NCBI RefSeq assembly: GCF_001677885.1
Contig: NZ_LOCQ01000058.1
Span: 306,560-370,559, forward strand
Reading direction: 5' to 3'
Origin: Janthinobacterium psychrotolerans
GTDB lineage: Bacteria > Pseudomonadota > Gammaproteobacteria > Burkholderiales > Burkholderiaceae_D
Length of the DNA: 64,000 nucleotides
Below the pieces are notes generated by a model. The model had not been told where the DNA came from, did not search any database, and worked only from the letters and a program-made list of their open reading frames with translations. How positions within the stretch are numbered: the first letter of the stretch is position 1; every line of letters begins with the position of its first letter. Below, piece by piece: positions 44,220 through 54,616 of this stretch. The translations under genes were made by a program, and so were the position numbers.

Positions 44220-44723
44220 TCAGCGTGGTCCGGCGACGGTACCGAGCGCCGTTTGCAAGGTCTCTTGAAAATTGGCGATCTTCAACAGTTCAAGGCTGTT
44301 GACGCTGGTGTTGATGACGGTCTGGCTGCGCAAGACCTGGTCGTTCAGGCTGTTCTGGATCACGGTGCCGGCCATGGCCTGGTCCAGTGCCCCGGGCGCA
44401 AACAAATTGCCGGCGCCGTTCTGCACCACACTCATCGCCGTCAGGGCCGCGCGCGCCTGCCGTGCCTCGTCGACGCCCAGGCGCGCAACATCGGCGATCG
44501 TAAACGAGGTGCTGGCCATGACTTCGCCATTGATGCTCACCATGCGTTCGATGCCGAGCGACAGGTTCAGGCCGCCCGCGATCTCGAAGCCGCCACGCGC
44601 CTGCTCCAGGGTCGCGTCATCGACCGCCTGCCAGCCGTCACCGGGCAAGGCCGACGCCATGGCCGGGCCGAAGGCCAGACAGCAGAGCGCTGCCGCAACA
44701 GCCATCCGATAGTGCTTGTGCAT
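44220..44723 (-). CDS. Exported protein with LEQARGG site (FapE-like position)
   Basis: A 167-residue protein. Residues 1-24 are a signal peptide (to AMASA). Residues 39-45 read LEQARGG, resembling a double-glycine protease site; almost the same sequence occurs in the other small exported protein of the operon. Beyond it are repeats rich in Asn/Gln/Val (SVVQNGAGN, TVIQNSLNDQVLRSQTVINTSVNSL) that could form beta structure. It lies between the C39 peptidase and barrel genes, where fap operons have fapE. It is probably a minor component or chaperone of an extracellular fibre; direct evidence is lacking. Confidence 0.72.
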   Translation of the reverse strand: MHKHYRMAVAAALCCLAFGPAMASALPGDGWQAVDDATLEQARGGFEIAGGLNLSLGIERMVSINGEVMASTSFTIADVARLGVDEARQARAALTAMSVVQNGAGNLFAPGALDQAMAGTVIQNSLNDQVLRSQTVINTSVNSLELLKIANFQETLQTALGTVAGPR

Positions 44724-44762
44724 ACATCCTCCAATGCGGTGACGCCAGTGCTGGCTGCACCG

Positions 44763-45500
44763 CTAGAAATTTCCTGCCTCATGCTTGGGCATGGTGAGCA
44801 GATCGAGGCCACCGCGGCTGATCGCCTGCTCCAGCGGCGCCGCCGGCGCCACGCGCCAGTCCTCGGCATCGTTGAAACGGGCAGGCCGCAACACCGCCGC
44901 TGCCGCCAGTGCCTGGCCGGGACCGGCGACGCGCCCATGGATGACGAACAGCAGCCGGCCCTGCCAGATTGCGTCGAAACTGGCGCGCGGCATGGCGCGC
45001 GTGCCGCCGGCCGGATCACCGATCAGGACCCGGCTGGCACTGAGTCCCTTGACCACCACGAAATGCCGGTAGCCTTTTTCGGCCACCAGCACGATGGCGG
45101 GAAAGCGTGCTTCAGCCAGCTTCTCCAACGGTAGTTGAAATCCATTGGCCAGGAAGCCGCGTGCCGCAAGAAAGCGTTTGATGTCGAGCAAAGAAAAGCC
45201 TTCGCGGCGGATCTTCTGCTGATCGCCATGCAGGTACATTTGCTCGAAAACAAAACGTTCCGTGACACGGTCGTCGTAATGGTGGGTCAGCAAGGTGGCG
45301 ACAGCGGCCGAACCACAGCTGAAATCGTATTGCTGGTGCAAGGTACGTGCGAAGCGCGCTTCGCGGATGCTGGCCAACGGCACCTCGAAACGCGCACCAC
45401 CGAGCAGCCCGATATCGGCGCCGCCGGCAGTGGCGCAGGCAAGCAGGCCCGGCACGGCCAGCCACCGCAAGCGACACCGGCAAAATGGAAAGATGGCCAT
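44763..45500 (-). CDS. Periplasmic C39-family cysteine peptidase (FapD-like)
   Basis: A 245-residue exported peptidase without ABC-transporter parts. A signal peptide covers about 1-27. The catalytic Cys is in QQYDFSCGSAAVATLLTHHY (residues about 55-74), the His in YRHFVVVKG and the Asp in IGDPAGGT, all intact. The C-terminal ~50 residues are unassigned. Stand-alone C39 peptidases of this form (QQYDFSCGSA) are found as FapD in fap operons. Its gene is two bases after the preceding small exported-protein gene, so translation is coupled. Two operon products carry LE(E/Q)ARGG, its presumed recognition sequence. Confidence 0.85.
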   Translation of the reverse strand: MAIFPFCRCRLRWLAVPGLLACATAGGADIGLLGGARFEVPLASIREARFARTLHQQYDFSCGSAAVATLLTHHYDDRVTERFVFEQMYLHGDQQKIRREGFSLLDIKRFLAARGFLANGFQLPLEKLAEARFPAIVLVAEKGYRHFVVVKGLSASRVLIGDPAGGTRAMPRASFDAIWQGRLLFVIHGRVAGPGQALAAAAVLRPARFNDAEDWRVAPAAPLEQAISRGGLDLLTMPKHEAGNF

Positions 45501-45502
45501 GG

Positions 45503-45931
45503 CTAGCGCATCTGCAGATTGATGATGGTGGCGTTCTGTATCAGCACATTCGCGCCGGAGTTCTGGATCACGATCGGAATGCCCGATGCATTCGCAAATG
45601 CGCCGCCGTCAATGCTGTTGGCGCCCGTATTGACATAGGTGGCCGAATTTCCCGTGACATAGCCGTTCAGGTTGGCCTCGTTATTGACGGCGGCGGCGCC
45701 GCCGCGCGCCTCTTCCAGCACCGCCTCGTCCGTGCCGGCCCCCAGGGCAATGGCTCCGCCCAGTTCGACGACCAGCACCGGCAGCAATGCCAGCGAGGCC
45801 GCCGGTGCAAAGGCGATATCCGCCGCCGGCTCCCCGACATCGGCCACGGCGGCGCGGCCGGGCGCGGCCAGCGCACTGGCCGACAGGCAGGCCAGGCCGG
45901 CACAACAGACTGAATTGAAGAAAAATCGCAT
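45503..45931 (-). CDS. Exported protein with LEEARGG site and QNSG C-terminus
   Basis: A 142-residue protein with a signal peptide (1-22, to ASALAAPG). Residues 72-78 are LEEARGG, nearly identical to the site in the second small exported protein. After it comes a Ser/Asn-rich part (NNEANLNGYVTGNSATYVNTGANSI) and the end GIPIVIQNSGANVLIQNATIINLQMR-like segment, whose QNSG-x3-LIQ pattern is repeated at the C-terminus of the large glycine-rich protein. This would be the FapB-like minor subunit if the system is fap-related; that is inference from order and shared motifs. Confidence 0.72.
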   Translation of the reverse strand: MRFFFNSVCCAGLACLSASALAAPGRAAVADVGEPAADIAFAPAASLALLPVLVVELGGAIALGAGTDEAVLEEARGGAAAVNNEANLNGYVTGNSATYVNTGANSIDGGAFANASGIPIVIQNSGANVLIQNATIINLQMR

Positions 45932-45999
45932 GCTGATCCCCTGTATGGTTAGGCGTAAAACGCCGCCGCAGCCAGGCCGCGACGGCGCTTGCTGGCGGC

Positions 46000-47577
46000 T
46001 TATTGACCCACGGCCAGGTTGGCCTGCACCGTCACGCTTTGCTGGATCAGCGAGGAAATACCGCTGTTCTGGCTGATCACCAGCAGGCCGGCCGCCGATT
46101 GCGCGGTACCGCTCATGGTGTTGGACATGTCGAAGGTGCCCGCATCGACATTGGCCATGCCGCCGGCGCCACCGGTACCGCCCGCACCGGCGCCACCAGT
46201 GCCCGCGCCCGCCGTATTGGTGCCGCCATCGCCGCCCATGCCAGCCGTGTTGGTGCCGCCAGCGCCGCCGGCGCCGCCATCACCGGCCGTCGCACTGCCA
46301 TTGGTGGCCGAGCCGCTGGTGGCGCTGCCGCCAGTGGCCGTACCGCCAGCGGCGCCGGCGCCAGCCGTGTTTTGCGACGAACCCGTGCCACCACCGGCGC
46401 CACCGGCCTCGCCGGCCGCGCCGTTGCCACCGGTACTGGTGCCAGCCGCGCCCGCACCACCCGCGCCGGCCGTGCCGCCGGTCGCGGCCGCGCCTGCGCC
46501 ACCCGAGCTGGTCAATGCCGCACCGGCACCCGCCGTGCCTGAGGTGCCCGCGCCGCCAGCGGCGCCAGCGCCGGCGGTATCGGTGCCGCCCGCGCCTGCC
46601 GTGCCGGCGCCGCCGGCAGCGGCCGTGGCGGTGCCGCCATTGGAGCCGGCGCCGCCGGACGAGGTTCCGCCGCCGCCATTCGCATTGGCCTGGCCGCCAT
46701 TGGTGGCGCCATTGCTGGCACTGCCACCGGCGCCGCCCGTGCCACCGCCACCGCCCGCGGCACCGGAACTGGCGCCGCCGTTGCCGCCGCTGGCGCCATA
46801 GCCCTGGCCGCTATTGCCGCCATTGCCGCCGGAGACATAACCGCTATCGCCGCCGCGTCCGCCAGTGGCAGCGCCGACCGCACCGCCCAGGCCGCCCGCG
46901 CCGCCACCGACCATACCGCCAGCCGCACCGGCGCCACCGGCGCCGCCAGCGCCACCGGCCCCGGCAGGGCCACTGCTGGCGCCCCGGGCATAGCCGCCAG
47001 CGCCGCCGGCGCCACCGTTGCTGGCGCCTACCGATGCGTCGCCCACGCTGGCGCTGCCATTGGTGGCCGTGCCGCCGATGGCGCCCGAGGCCCCTGCGGC
47101 ACCCCTCGCCATGCCGCCCGCGCCACCGGTGCCGTATGCCGTGCCGCCCTGTCCGGTGGCGCCGAGACCGCCGTTGCCGGTGCCGCCATTGACCGAGCCA
47201 TTATTGGTGGCGTAGTTGCCAATGGCGCTGACAGTGTTGCCCGACACGGAGCCGTCCAGCGTGCTGGACGCGGTAGCGGTCGAGGTGTTGAAGGCGTTCA
47301 TGAAACTGGCGCTGCTGGTCGCGCCATTGTTGGCCGCCGAAGCGCCCATGGCGTTGGCCGCCGCCTCGCCGGTGCTGTTGTTCTGGGCCGAGTTGTCTTG
47401 CGTTGCCGACGAATTGTCGTAAGCCGCAGGCCCTGCGCCCGACTGGCTCGACGAACTGTTCGCCGTCTGCGTGTTATAGCCAAAGGTATCGTTGGCAACG
47501 GTCGAGCCTTTTTCTTGTGCATGGGCGTTGAAGCCGAAAGCGAGCGCTATCGCTGCCGCGAGGAGAGTTTTTTTCAT
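46000..47577 (-). CDS. Large Gly/Ala-rich exported protein, candidate amyloid subunit
   Basis: A 525-residue protein with AGGGAA before its ATG. Residues 1-20 are a signal peptide (to AHAQ). Residues 21-95 are Ser/Asn/Gln-rich (NTQTANSSSSQSGAG, NSSATQDNSAQNN). Residues about 125-470 are low-complexity GGAG/GTGG/ATGG repeats. The last 30 residues are LLVISQNSGISSLIQQSV followed by TVQANLAVGQ, a motif shared with the smaller exported protein. It has the export signal and composition of a fibre-forming surface protein. First gene after a sigma-54 promoter. The repeat DNA may be length-variable between strains. Confidence 0.8.
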   Translation of the reverse strand: MKKTLLAAAIALAFGFNAHAQEKGSTVANDTFGYNTQTANSSSSQSGAGPAAYDNSSATQDNSAQNNSTGEAAANAMGASAANNGATSSASFMNAFNTSTATASSTLDGSVSGNTVSAIGNYATNNGSVNGGTGNGGLGATGQGGTAYGTGGAGGMARGAAGASGAIGGTATNGSASVGDASVGASNGGAGGAGGYARGASSGPAGAGGAGGAGGAGAAGGMVGGGAGGLGGAVGAATGGRGGDSGYVSGGNGGNSGQGYGASGGNGGASSGAAGGGGGTGGAGGSASNGATNGGQANANGGGGTSSGGAGSNGGTATAAAGGAGTAGAGGTDTAGAGAAGGAGTSGTAGAGAALTSSGGAGAAATGGTAGAGGAGAAGTSTGGNGAAGEAGGAGGGTGSSQNTAGAGAAGGTATGGSATSGSATNGSATAGDGGAGGAGGTNTAGMGGDGGTNTAGAGTGGAGAGGTGGAGGMANVDAGTFDMSNTMSGTAQSAAGLLVISQNSGISSLIQQSVTVQANLAVGQ

Positions 47578-47646
47578 TGCAGTTCCCTGTCTAGAAGTTG
47601 ATCAGAATGCCGGCGCCGGACTATCACGGTCAGGCTCAGGGTGCTA

Positions 47647-47664
47647 ATGCAAGCTTGGTGCCAA
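47647..47664 (-). promoter_or_regulatory. Sigma-54 promoter of the fap-like operon
   Basis: On the minus strand the sequence is TTGGCACCAAGCTTGCAT. It matches TGGCAC-N5-TTGCW: the -24 GG and -12 GC are separated by exactly ten bases. It lies about 70 bases before the glycine-rich protein start. The next gene upstream encodes a sigma-54 activator with GAFTGA. Confidence 0.85.
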
Positions 47665-47911
47665 GGTCATGACTTAATGACAAGCCTTTGATTTGCAATG
47701 ATATTTTTTGGTCATAGCGGCGCACTGCGGGCCGGCGCGGCCTTTATGCGCCCCGCTCGCAGCGCAACTGTCACGCCTATGAGACAGCAGGCAAGCGGGC
47801 GGCGGTATCAATTTGAGATAATTTACTTTAAAATCAATGGCTTGCAGTCATATCACGGCTCACCACTGTTGACTCAATCATGTGACGTTGGCGCCCGGAT
47901 GTGACATCGCA

Positions 47912-49258
47912 TCAGCACTTGATATTGAGTTTCTTGATCAGCCGGTACAAGGTCATGCGCGACACGCCCAGCTCGCGCGCGGCCTGGCTGATATTGCGCC
48001 CTGAGCGCAGCAGGCTGGCCTGCACGGCGTCGCGGTCGGCGCGCAGGCGCATGCCGCCCAGCGCCGGCTGGCCGCCCTCGCCCTGGCCACCGGCGGCCAG
48101 GCCCAGGTCCTGCGGCACGATCAGGCGGCCTTCGGCCATCACCATGGCGCGCCGCACCCGGTTGATCAGCTCGCGCACATTGCCCGGCCAGCCGTGGTCC
48201 AGCATGGCCTGCGCGGCGGCGCTGCTGAAGCCCTTCACCAGCGGCGAGCGTTCCGTCAGGTAGGTAGAAAAAAAATGGTTGGCCAGCAGCAGCAGGTCTT
48301 CCTTGCGCTCGCGCAGCGGCGGCACATCGAGCGCCAGCACATTGAGGCGGTAATACAGGTCTTCACGGAAGTTGCCTTGCTGTACCGCGTGCAGCAGATT
48401 CACATGTGAGGCGGCAATCACGCGCGCGTCGACGGTGATGCTGTGCGCGGCGCCCACGCGGTGGATGGTTTTTTCCTGCAAGAAGCGCAGCAGATTGGTT
48501 TGCAAGGCCAGCGGCAAATCGCCTATCTCGTCGAGAAACACGGTGCCGCCGGCGGCCGACTCGATCAGGCCGCGCTTGTCGCGCGCCGCGCCTGTAAAGG
48601 CGCCGCGCTCATGGCCGAACAGTTCCGACTGCGCCAGGCCGGCCGGAATCGCGCCGCAATTGATCGGCACGAAGGGCCCGGCCGCGCGCGGCGAGTGCGC
48701 ATGGATGGCTTGCGCAGCCAGTTCCTTGCCGCTGCCGGACTCGCCCCAGATCAGCACCGGCGCGCTGGCGCCGGCCACCTTGCGAATCTGGCGCCGCAAG
48801 CGCTCGACGGCCGCACCCTGCCCTTTCAGGCCCATGTCCGCTTGCGCCGCGTCAGGTCCGGGCTCGGCCAGCTCGCGCAGCGCCGCCCAGCCATGGGCGT
48901 GGCCCAGCGTATGGCGCAAGCGCACCATGTCGAGCGGCAAGGTGTGATAGTCGTAGCAATGATCGCGCACCAGGCGGCGGCAGGCGGCGCTCTGCAATAT
49001 ACGCGGCGGAAACACGGCGATCCAGTGCGTCGCCCAGTGCTGCTGCAGGAAACAGTCGATGTCGTCCAGCCCATCGAGCGAGGACATCAGCAGGCCCACC
49101 GTAAACGCCTGGCTGCGCAGGGCGCGCGCCGCGGCCGCCAGCGTCTTGACCGGATGCACCTGCCAGCCGTGCCAGGCCGCGTCCAGCCCGCGCGCGCCAG
49201 CCTCGCGCAAAAAACCATTGCCTCCCAGATCGATGCACAGCAGTTGTTTTGTCGACAT
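47912..49258 (-). CDS. Sigma-54-dependent activator, VpsR-like
   Basis: A 448-residue regulator. Residues 1-130 fit a degenerate VpsR-type receiver: no clear phospho-Asp pocket. The AAA+ domain spans about 145-375 with Walker A GESGSGKELAAQ, GAFTGAARDKRG (the loop contacting sigma-54, intact), Walker B GGTVFLDEIGDLP and the sensor FREDLYYRLNVL. The Fis-type HTH is at about 405-448 (NISQAARELGVSRMTLYRLIKKL). VpsR itself activates biofilm genes with cyclic di-GMP. The gene lies directly before a sigma-54 promoter and the amyloid-like operon, so it is the obvious activator of it. Confidence 0.9.
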   Translation of the reverse strand: MSTKQLLCIDLGGNGFLREAGARGLDAAWHGWQVHPVKTLAAAARALRSQAFTVGLLMSSLDGLDDIDCFLQQHWATHWIAVFPPRILQSAACRRLVRDHCYDYHTLPLDMVRLRHTLGHAHGWAALRELAEPGPDAAQADMGLKGQGAAVERLRRQIRKVAGASAPVLIWGESGSGKELAAQAIHAHSPRAAGPFVPINCGAIPAGLAQSELFGHERGAFTGAARDKRGLIESAAGGTVFLDEIGDLPLALQTNLLRFLQEKTIHRVGAAHSITVDARVIAASHVNLLHAVQQGNFREDLYYRLNVLALDVPPLRERKEDLLLLANHFFSTYLTERSPLVKGFSSAAAQAMLDHGWPGNVRELINRVRRAMVMAEGRLIVPQDLGLAAGGQGEGGQPALGGMRLRADRDAVQASLLRSGRNISQAARELGVSRMTLYRLIKKLNIKC

Positions 49259-49519
49259 TCCGCCTCCGTTTTACCTGTCATTCCGGTAAGACAGCGGCCA
49301 GCGCATTTGGTGCGGCGGCGTCCGCATCGATGCACAAAAAAACAACAGGCATGGGGCAAGCAAGGCAACCCGGCCTCTCCCGAGTCAGATGCACAGTCCG
49401 CTTTGCTTGTCGGGCGCGGCCCGTGCGGATAGAATGCCTGCGCGGTTTTTTGCTGTGAAGAAACTATGCGCACGCAAGGATTTCAGGCAAACACACAGAC
49501 CACCCAGACAAGGACAGCG

Positions 49520-50128
49520 ATGGAAGACCACTTTGTACAGCCGCACGATTTGCCCACCTGGCGCCGCCGCAGCGCCTTGCGCGTGTTGAACCTGTTCGGC
49601 TGGCGCCTGCGCTTTCGCCCCCTGCCCGGCCCGCGCGGCATCGTGGTGGTCTATCCGCATACGTCGAACTGGGATTTCCCGATCGGTCTGTTCGGCAAAT
49701 GGGCGCTGGACCTGCCGTTTCGCTGGCTGGCGAAAGACTCGCTGTTCCGTGGCCCGACCGGCAAACTCATGCGCTACCTGGGTGGCGAGCCGGTCGACCG
49801 CAGCACCACCAGCGGCACCATAGAGCGCCAGGCCGAACGCATGCTGGCCGCCGACTGGTACTGGCTGGCCATTACGCCCGAAGCGACGCGCAGCTACCGC
49901 CCGAACTGGCGCAGCGGCTTTTATCACCTGGCGCTGGCGGCCAAGGTGCCGCTGGTGCTGGTGTATATCGACTACCCGAGCAAGGTGCTCGGCGTGGTCG
50001 ACCATTTATACCTGACGGGCGACAAGGAGGCCGACATGGCGGCGATTGCCGCCGTGTATGCCGGGCACCAGGGACTGCACCCTGAAAATGCCGCGCCTGT
50101 GGTCCTGTCGGAAAAACGTCCGGGTTGA
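49520..50128 (+). CDS. Lysophospholipid acyltransferase-like protein
   Basis: A 202-residue protein from ATG 49520, with AAGGA upstream; the 18 codons before it look non-coding. The acyltransferase motif H-x4-D is in VYPHTSNWDFPIGLFGKWAL (residues about 44-63), followed by RGPTGKLMRYLGGEPVDRS, GTIERQAERML, AITPEATRSYRPNWRSGFYHLALAAKVPLVLVYIDY. It fits the PlsC-like superfamily, close to short bacterial 1-acyl-glycerol-3-phosphate acyltransferase relatives. Substrate and pathway are unknown; it has no operon partner. Confidence 0.8.
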   Translation: MEDHFVQPHDLPTWRRRSALRVLNLFGWRLRFRPLPGPRGIVVVYPHTSNWDFPIGLFGKWALDLPFRWLAKDSLFRGPTGKLMRYLGGEPVDRSTTSGTIERQAERMLAADWYWLAITPEATRSYRPNWRSGFYHLALAAKVPLVLVYIDYPSKVLGVVDHLYLTGDKEADMAAIAAVYAGHQGLHPENAAPVVLSEKRPG

Positions 50129-50132
50129 ACCG

Positions 50133-50693
50133 TTAGTTCATTCCCATCAGCACCAGGCCAGCCGCCGTCATGGCCGCGCCCGACACACGCACGACGCGCT
50201 CGGCCATCACCTGGCCGGCAAAGCGCCCCGTCATCAGCAGGATGGCGGAGGCCAGCATGAAGCCGAAGGCGGCCGACGCCGCCGGCAACTCATGGCCATG
50301 CGCATTGCCATGCGCGACAGCAAAAATCCCCACCAGGCTCACGCCCAGCCAGTTCGGCAACGCCAGCGCCAGCGCGATGGCCATGCCGGTCAGCGCGACG
50401 GTGGCGGCGATGCCCATCTCCAGGCCCGGAATACCGAGCCCGGCCATGCCGGCCAGCGCACCGAGCAGCATCATGCCGAGAAACGTGGCCGGCTGCGCCA
50501 GGCTGCGCCGCTGCTGGCCGCCCCAGATGCCCACGCCCAGCATCGCCAGCAGATGGTCGAGCCCGGTAAACGGATGGGCCAGGCCGGCCAGGAAGCCGGC
50601 CGTTTCAGCGTGGCCAGGATGGGCCATGGCCGGCAGCGCCAGCACGGACAAGCTGGCCAGCACGGCGATATGCTTCAGGGAACGGACAGTCAT
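50133..50693 (-). CDS. hupE: HupE/UreJ-family nickel permease of the urease operon
   Basis: A 186-residue inner-membrane protein with an N-terminal signal-like helix and the HupE signature [20 protein letters not shown] (residues about 40-59), plus [10 protein letters not shown], whose His residues fit nickel binding. Six hydrophobic helices are visible. It imports nickel for urease and is the last gene of ureDABCEFG-hupE. Its ATG overlaps the ureG stop (ATGA). Confidence 0.9.
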   Translation of the reverse strand: MTVRSLKHIAVLASLSVLALPAMAHPGHAETAGFLAGLAHPFTGLDHLLAMLGVGIWGGQQRRSLAQPATFLGMMLLGALAGMAGLGIPGLEMGIAATVALTGMAIALALALPNWLGVSLVGIFAVAHGNAHGHELPAASAAFGFMLASAILLMTGRFAGQVMAERVVRVSGAAMTAAGLVLMGMN

Positions 50694-51328
50694 TGCATCT
50701 CCTTGCCTTGTTGATCGAGCAAACCTTGCTCGCGGATAAAATCGATCACGGCCTGCACGCCGTCGCCGCTGCGCAGGTTGGTCATTACAAACGGCCGGCT
50801 GCCGCGCTGCTGTCTGGCGTCGCGCGCCATCACGTCCAGGTCCGCGCCCACATGGGGCGCCAGGTCGGTCTTGTTGATGATGAGCAAGTCCGAACGCGTG
50901 ATGCCGGGGCCGCCCTTGCGCGGAATCTTTTCGCCGCCGGCCACGTCGATCACATAGATCGTCAGGTCCGACAGTTCCGGGCTGAAGGTGGCGGCCAGGT
51001 TGTCGCCGCCCGATTCGACCAGGATCAGGTCGAGGTTGGGAAAATCGGCCTGCATGCGCGCGATCGCTTCCAGGTTGATCGAGGCGTCCTCGCGGATCGC
51101 CGTGTGCGGGCAGCCGCCCGTCTCCACGCCCATCAGGCGCTCGGCCGGCAAGGCGTCGGCGCGCAGCAAAATTTCCATGTCCTCCTTGGTATAGATGTCA
51201 TTCGTGATGACAGCCATGTCGTAGCGTTCGCGCATGCCCTTGCACAGCATTTCGCACAGGGCCGTCTTGCCCGAGCCGACCGGCCCGCCGATGCCGACGC
51301 GCAGCGGATTGGAGGTAACAGATGTCAT
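50690..51328 (-). CDS. ureG: Urease accessory GTPase UreG
   Basis: A 212-residue SIMIBI-class GTPase that drives nickel insertion into urease. ATG 51328 ([28 protein letters not shown]) is used. P-loop GPVGSGKT, the metal-binding CPH motif in [22 protein letters not shown], and [17 protein letters not shown] are all intact; NKTDLAP is the guanine-specificity motif. It lies 22 bases after ureF and overlaps hupE. Confidence 0.96.
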   Translation of the reverse strand: MTSVTSNPLRVGIGGPVGSGKTALCEMLCKGMRERYDMAVITNDIYTKEDMEILLRADALPAERLMGVETGGCPHTAIREDASINLEAIARMQADFPNLDLILVESGGDNLAATFSPELSDLTIYVIDVAGGEKIPRKGGPGITRSDLLIINKTDLAPHVGADLDVMARDARQQRGSRPFVMTNLRSGDGVQAVIDFIREQGLLDQQGKEMQ

Positions 51329-51350
51329 GGTAAGTCTCTCGTGGTAGTGT

Positions 51351-52031
51351 TCATGATCGGTACAGCCGGCTGTACTGCACTTCATGCCGCATCGACAGCA
51401 GCGACAGGCCAGGCGTCCAGTTGCCCATTTCGTCGTCTTGCAAGGTTTGCGCCGTGACGGCCGCCGCTTCCAGTTCGGCCCGCAGCGACAGCAGCAAACG
51501 CTGCCCCGCCACCTGCCCCAGCGGCACCGATTTGACGCACACCAGCACCTGGTTTTCGGCCCAGGCAAACAGCATCGCCAGCAAGGCTTGCTCGCGCGGT
51601 ATCCGCAGCGCCGCCACCGCGCAGGCATACGCGGTCGGCAGCGCCACTTCCGGCTCGCTTTGCAACATGGTCATCAGCGCGCCGTCGGCCACCCCCAGTT
51701 CGCCCAGGAGTTTGGTTAGCGAATAGCCCATCTGGATGGTCTCGGCGCGAAACTCCGCCGTATCGCGCGAAGCGATAAAACGCTCGCTCCAGCGCCGCAC
51801 GCTGTCAAAGTCCTGCTGTTCGAAGGCTTGCATCAAGCGCCAGCACAAAGGCGCTTCCCAGCGCGCCACCACGCCAGCCAGGTGCTCGGCGATCCAGTGG
51901 CGGGCGCTGGCCGCATCGCGCACGGCACCGCTCTCGAGCGCCGCTTCGAGCCCCTGTGAATAGCTGTAGGCGCCGATCGGCAGGGCCGGGCTGGCGAACT
52001 GCAGCAGGTGCAGCAGCGCGGACGCCTGCAT
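51351..52031 (-). CDS. ureF: Urease accessory protein UreF
   Basis: A 226-residue all-helical protein that forms the UreF-UreG-UreD complex and controls UreG. Family opening [33 protein letters not shown] is present. Its ATG overlaps the ureE TGA by one base (TGATG), so the two are translationally coupled. Confidence 0.95.
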   Translation of the reverse strand: MQASALLHLLQFASPALPIGAYSYSQGLEAALESGAVRDAASARHWIAEHLAGVVARWEAPLCWRLMQAFEQQDFDSVRRWSERFIASRDTAEFRAETIQMGYSLTKLLGELGVADGALMTMLQSEPEVALPTAYACAVAALRIPREQALLAMLFAWAENQVLVCVKSVPLGQVAGQRLLLSLRAELEAAAVTAQTLQDDEMGNWTPGLSLLSMRHEVQYSRLYRS

Positions 52032-52543
52032 CAGGCGGCGTCGCCGGGACGGTGGATCTTCTGGCGCAACGGCACCGGCGCGAGCAGATGCTGGCCATGC
52101 TCATGGTGGCCATGGCCGCCGCCGTAGGCGCCCGCCTCCGGTTCGAACGGTGCGCTTTCTTCCGTCACGCTCGCCTGCAGGCCTTCGAGCATTTCCTTCA
52201 AGACCGGGTCCTTGCGGATGCGCAGGAAGCCGTCGCCCACCTGCGCCTGCGTGTGGCGATTGCCAAGGTGGAAAGCGCAGCGCAGCAAGGTATGCGCGTC
52301 CGCGCAGCGCACCAGATAGGTCGGCTCGCGCGCGGCGACGATCTGCACCACGCGGCCGTCCGGCCCCGTCATCAGTTCGCCGTCGCGCAGCACCGTGCCG
52401 CGCACGGTAAAGACTGCCGCTTCCTCGCCGGTCGACAAGGTGGCGCGCAGCCGGCATTTTTCGCGCTGGTCATACGGCAGCACTAGTTGGGCGATCACGG
52501 GACGGCCATCGTCCGCCGCCAGTTTGGTATGCAAGGTAAGCAT
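52031..52543 (-). CDS. ureE: Urease accessory nickel chaperone UreE
   Basis: A 170-residue protein from ATG 52543 (MLTLHTKLAADDG), with AGGAG upstream. N-terminal UreE domain (1-80) and C-terminal metal-binding domain (LVRCADAHTLLRCAFHLGNRHTQAQVGDGFLRIRKDPVLKEML), followed by a short His-rich tail (GGGHGHHEHGQH) that binds nickel. It delivers nickel to UreG. It starts 11 bases after ureC. Confidence 0.95.
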   Translation of the reverse strand: MLTLHTKLAADDGRPVIAQLVLPYDQREKCRLRATLSTGEEAAVFTVRGTVLRDGELMTGPDGRVVQIVAAREPTYLVRCADAHTLLRCAFHLGNRHTQAQVGDGFLRIRKDPVLKEMLEGLQASVTEESAPFEPEAGAYGGGHGHHEHGQHLLAPVPLRQKIHRPGDAA

Positions 52544-52554
52544 GTGTCTCCTGC

Positions 52555-54255
<1,701 letters not shown>

Positions 54256-54256
54256 C

Positions 54257-54586
54257 TCAATCCTTTCCGGGTGGAGTATCTTTCAATTCGCCCATGACTT
54301 CGCCGTTGAAGCCGAACACCTTGCGCTCGCCGGCCAGCGCCACCAGTTCCACCGTGCGCTGCTGGCCCGGTTCGAAGCGCACGGCGGTGCCGGCGGCGAT
54401 ATTGAGGCGCATGCCATAGGCGCGCCAGCGCTCGAACGACAGCGCCGGGTTGACTTCGAAAAAATGAAAATGCGAGCCGACCTGTATCGGCCGGTCGCCG
54501 CGATTGGCCACCACCACGGTGGCCGTGGTACGGCCCGTGTTGATGCTGATTTCGCCTTCTTCCAATCTGTATTCGCCTGGGATCAT
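54257..54586 (-). CDS. ureB: Urease subunit beta
   Basis: A 109-residue structural subunit ([59 protein letters not shown]). It is intact and placed between ureA and ureC as in other proteobacterial urease operons. Confidence 0.96.
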   Translation of the reverse strand: MIPGEYRLEEGEISINTGRTTATVVVANRGDRPIQVGSHFHFFEVNPALSFERWRAYGMRLNIAAGTAVRFEPGQQRTVELVALAGERKVFGFNGEVMGELKDTPPGKD

Positions 54587-54616
54587 GTCCGGCTCCTGTA
54601 AAAATGCTGGGGTGGC

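Noticed and set aside
46019..46801. Plus-strand Pro/Ala-rich frame opposite the Gly-rich gene
   Set aside because: It simply mirrors the GGC/GCC repeats of the real gene and has no ribosome site or signal peptide; the minus-strand frame has a signal peptide, a structured C-terminus and a promoter.
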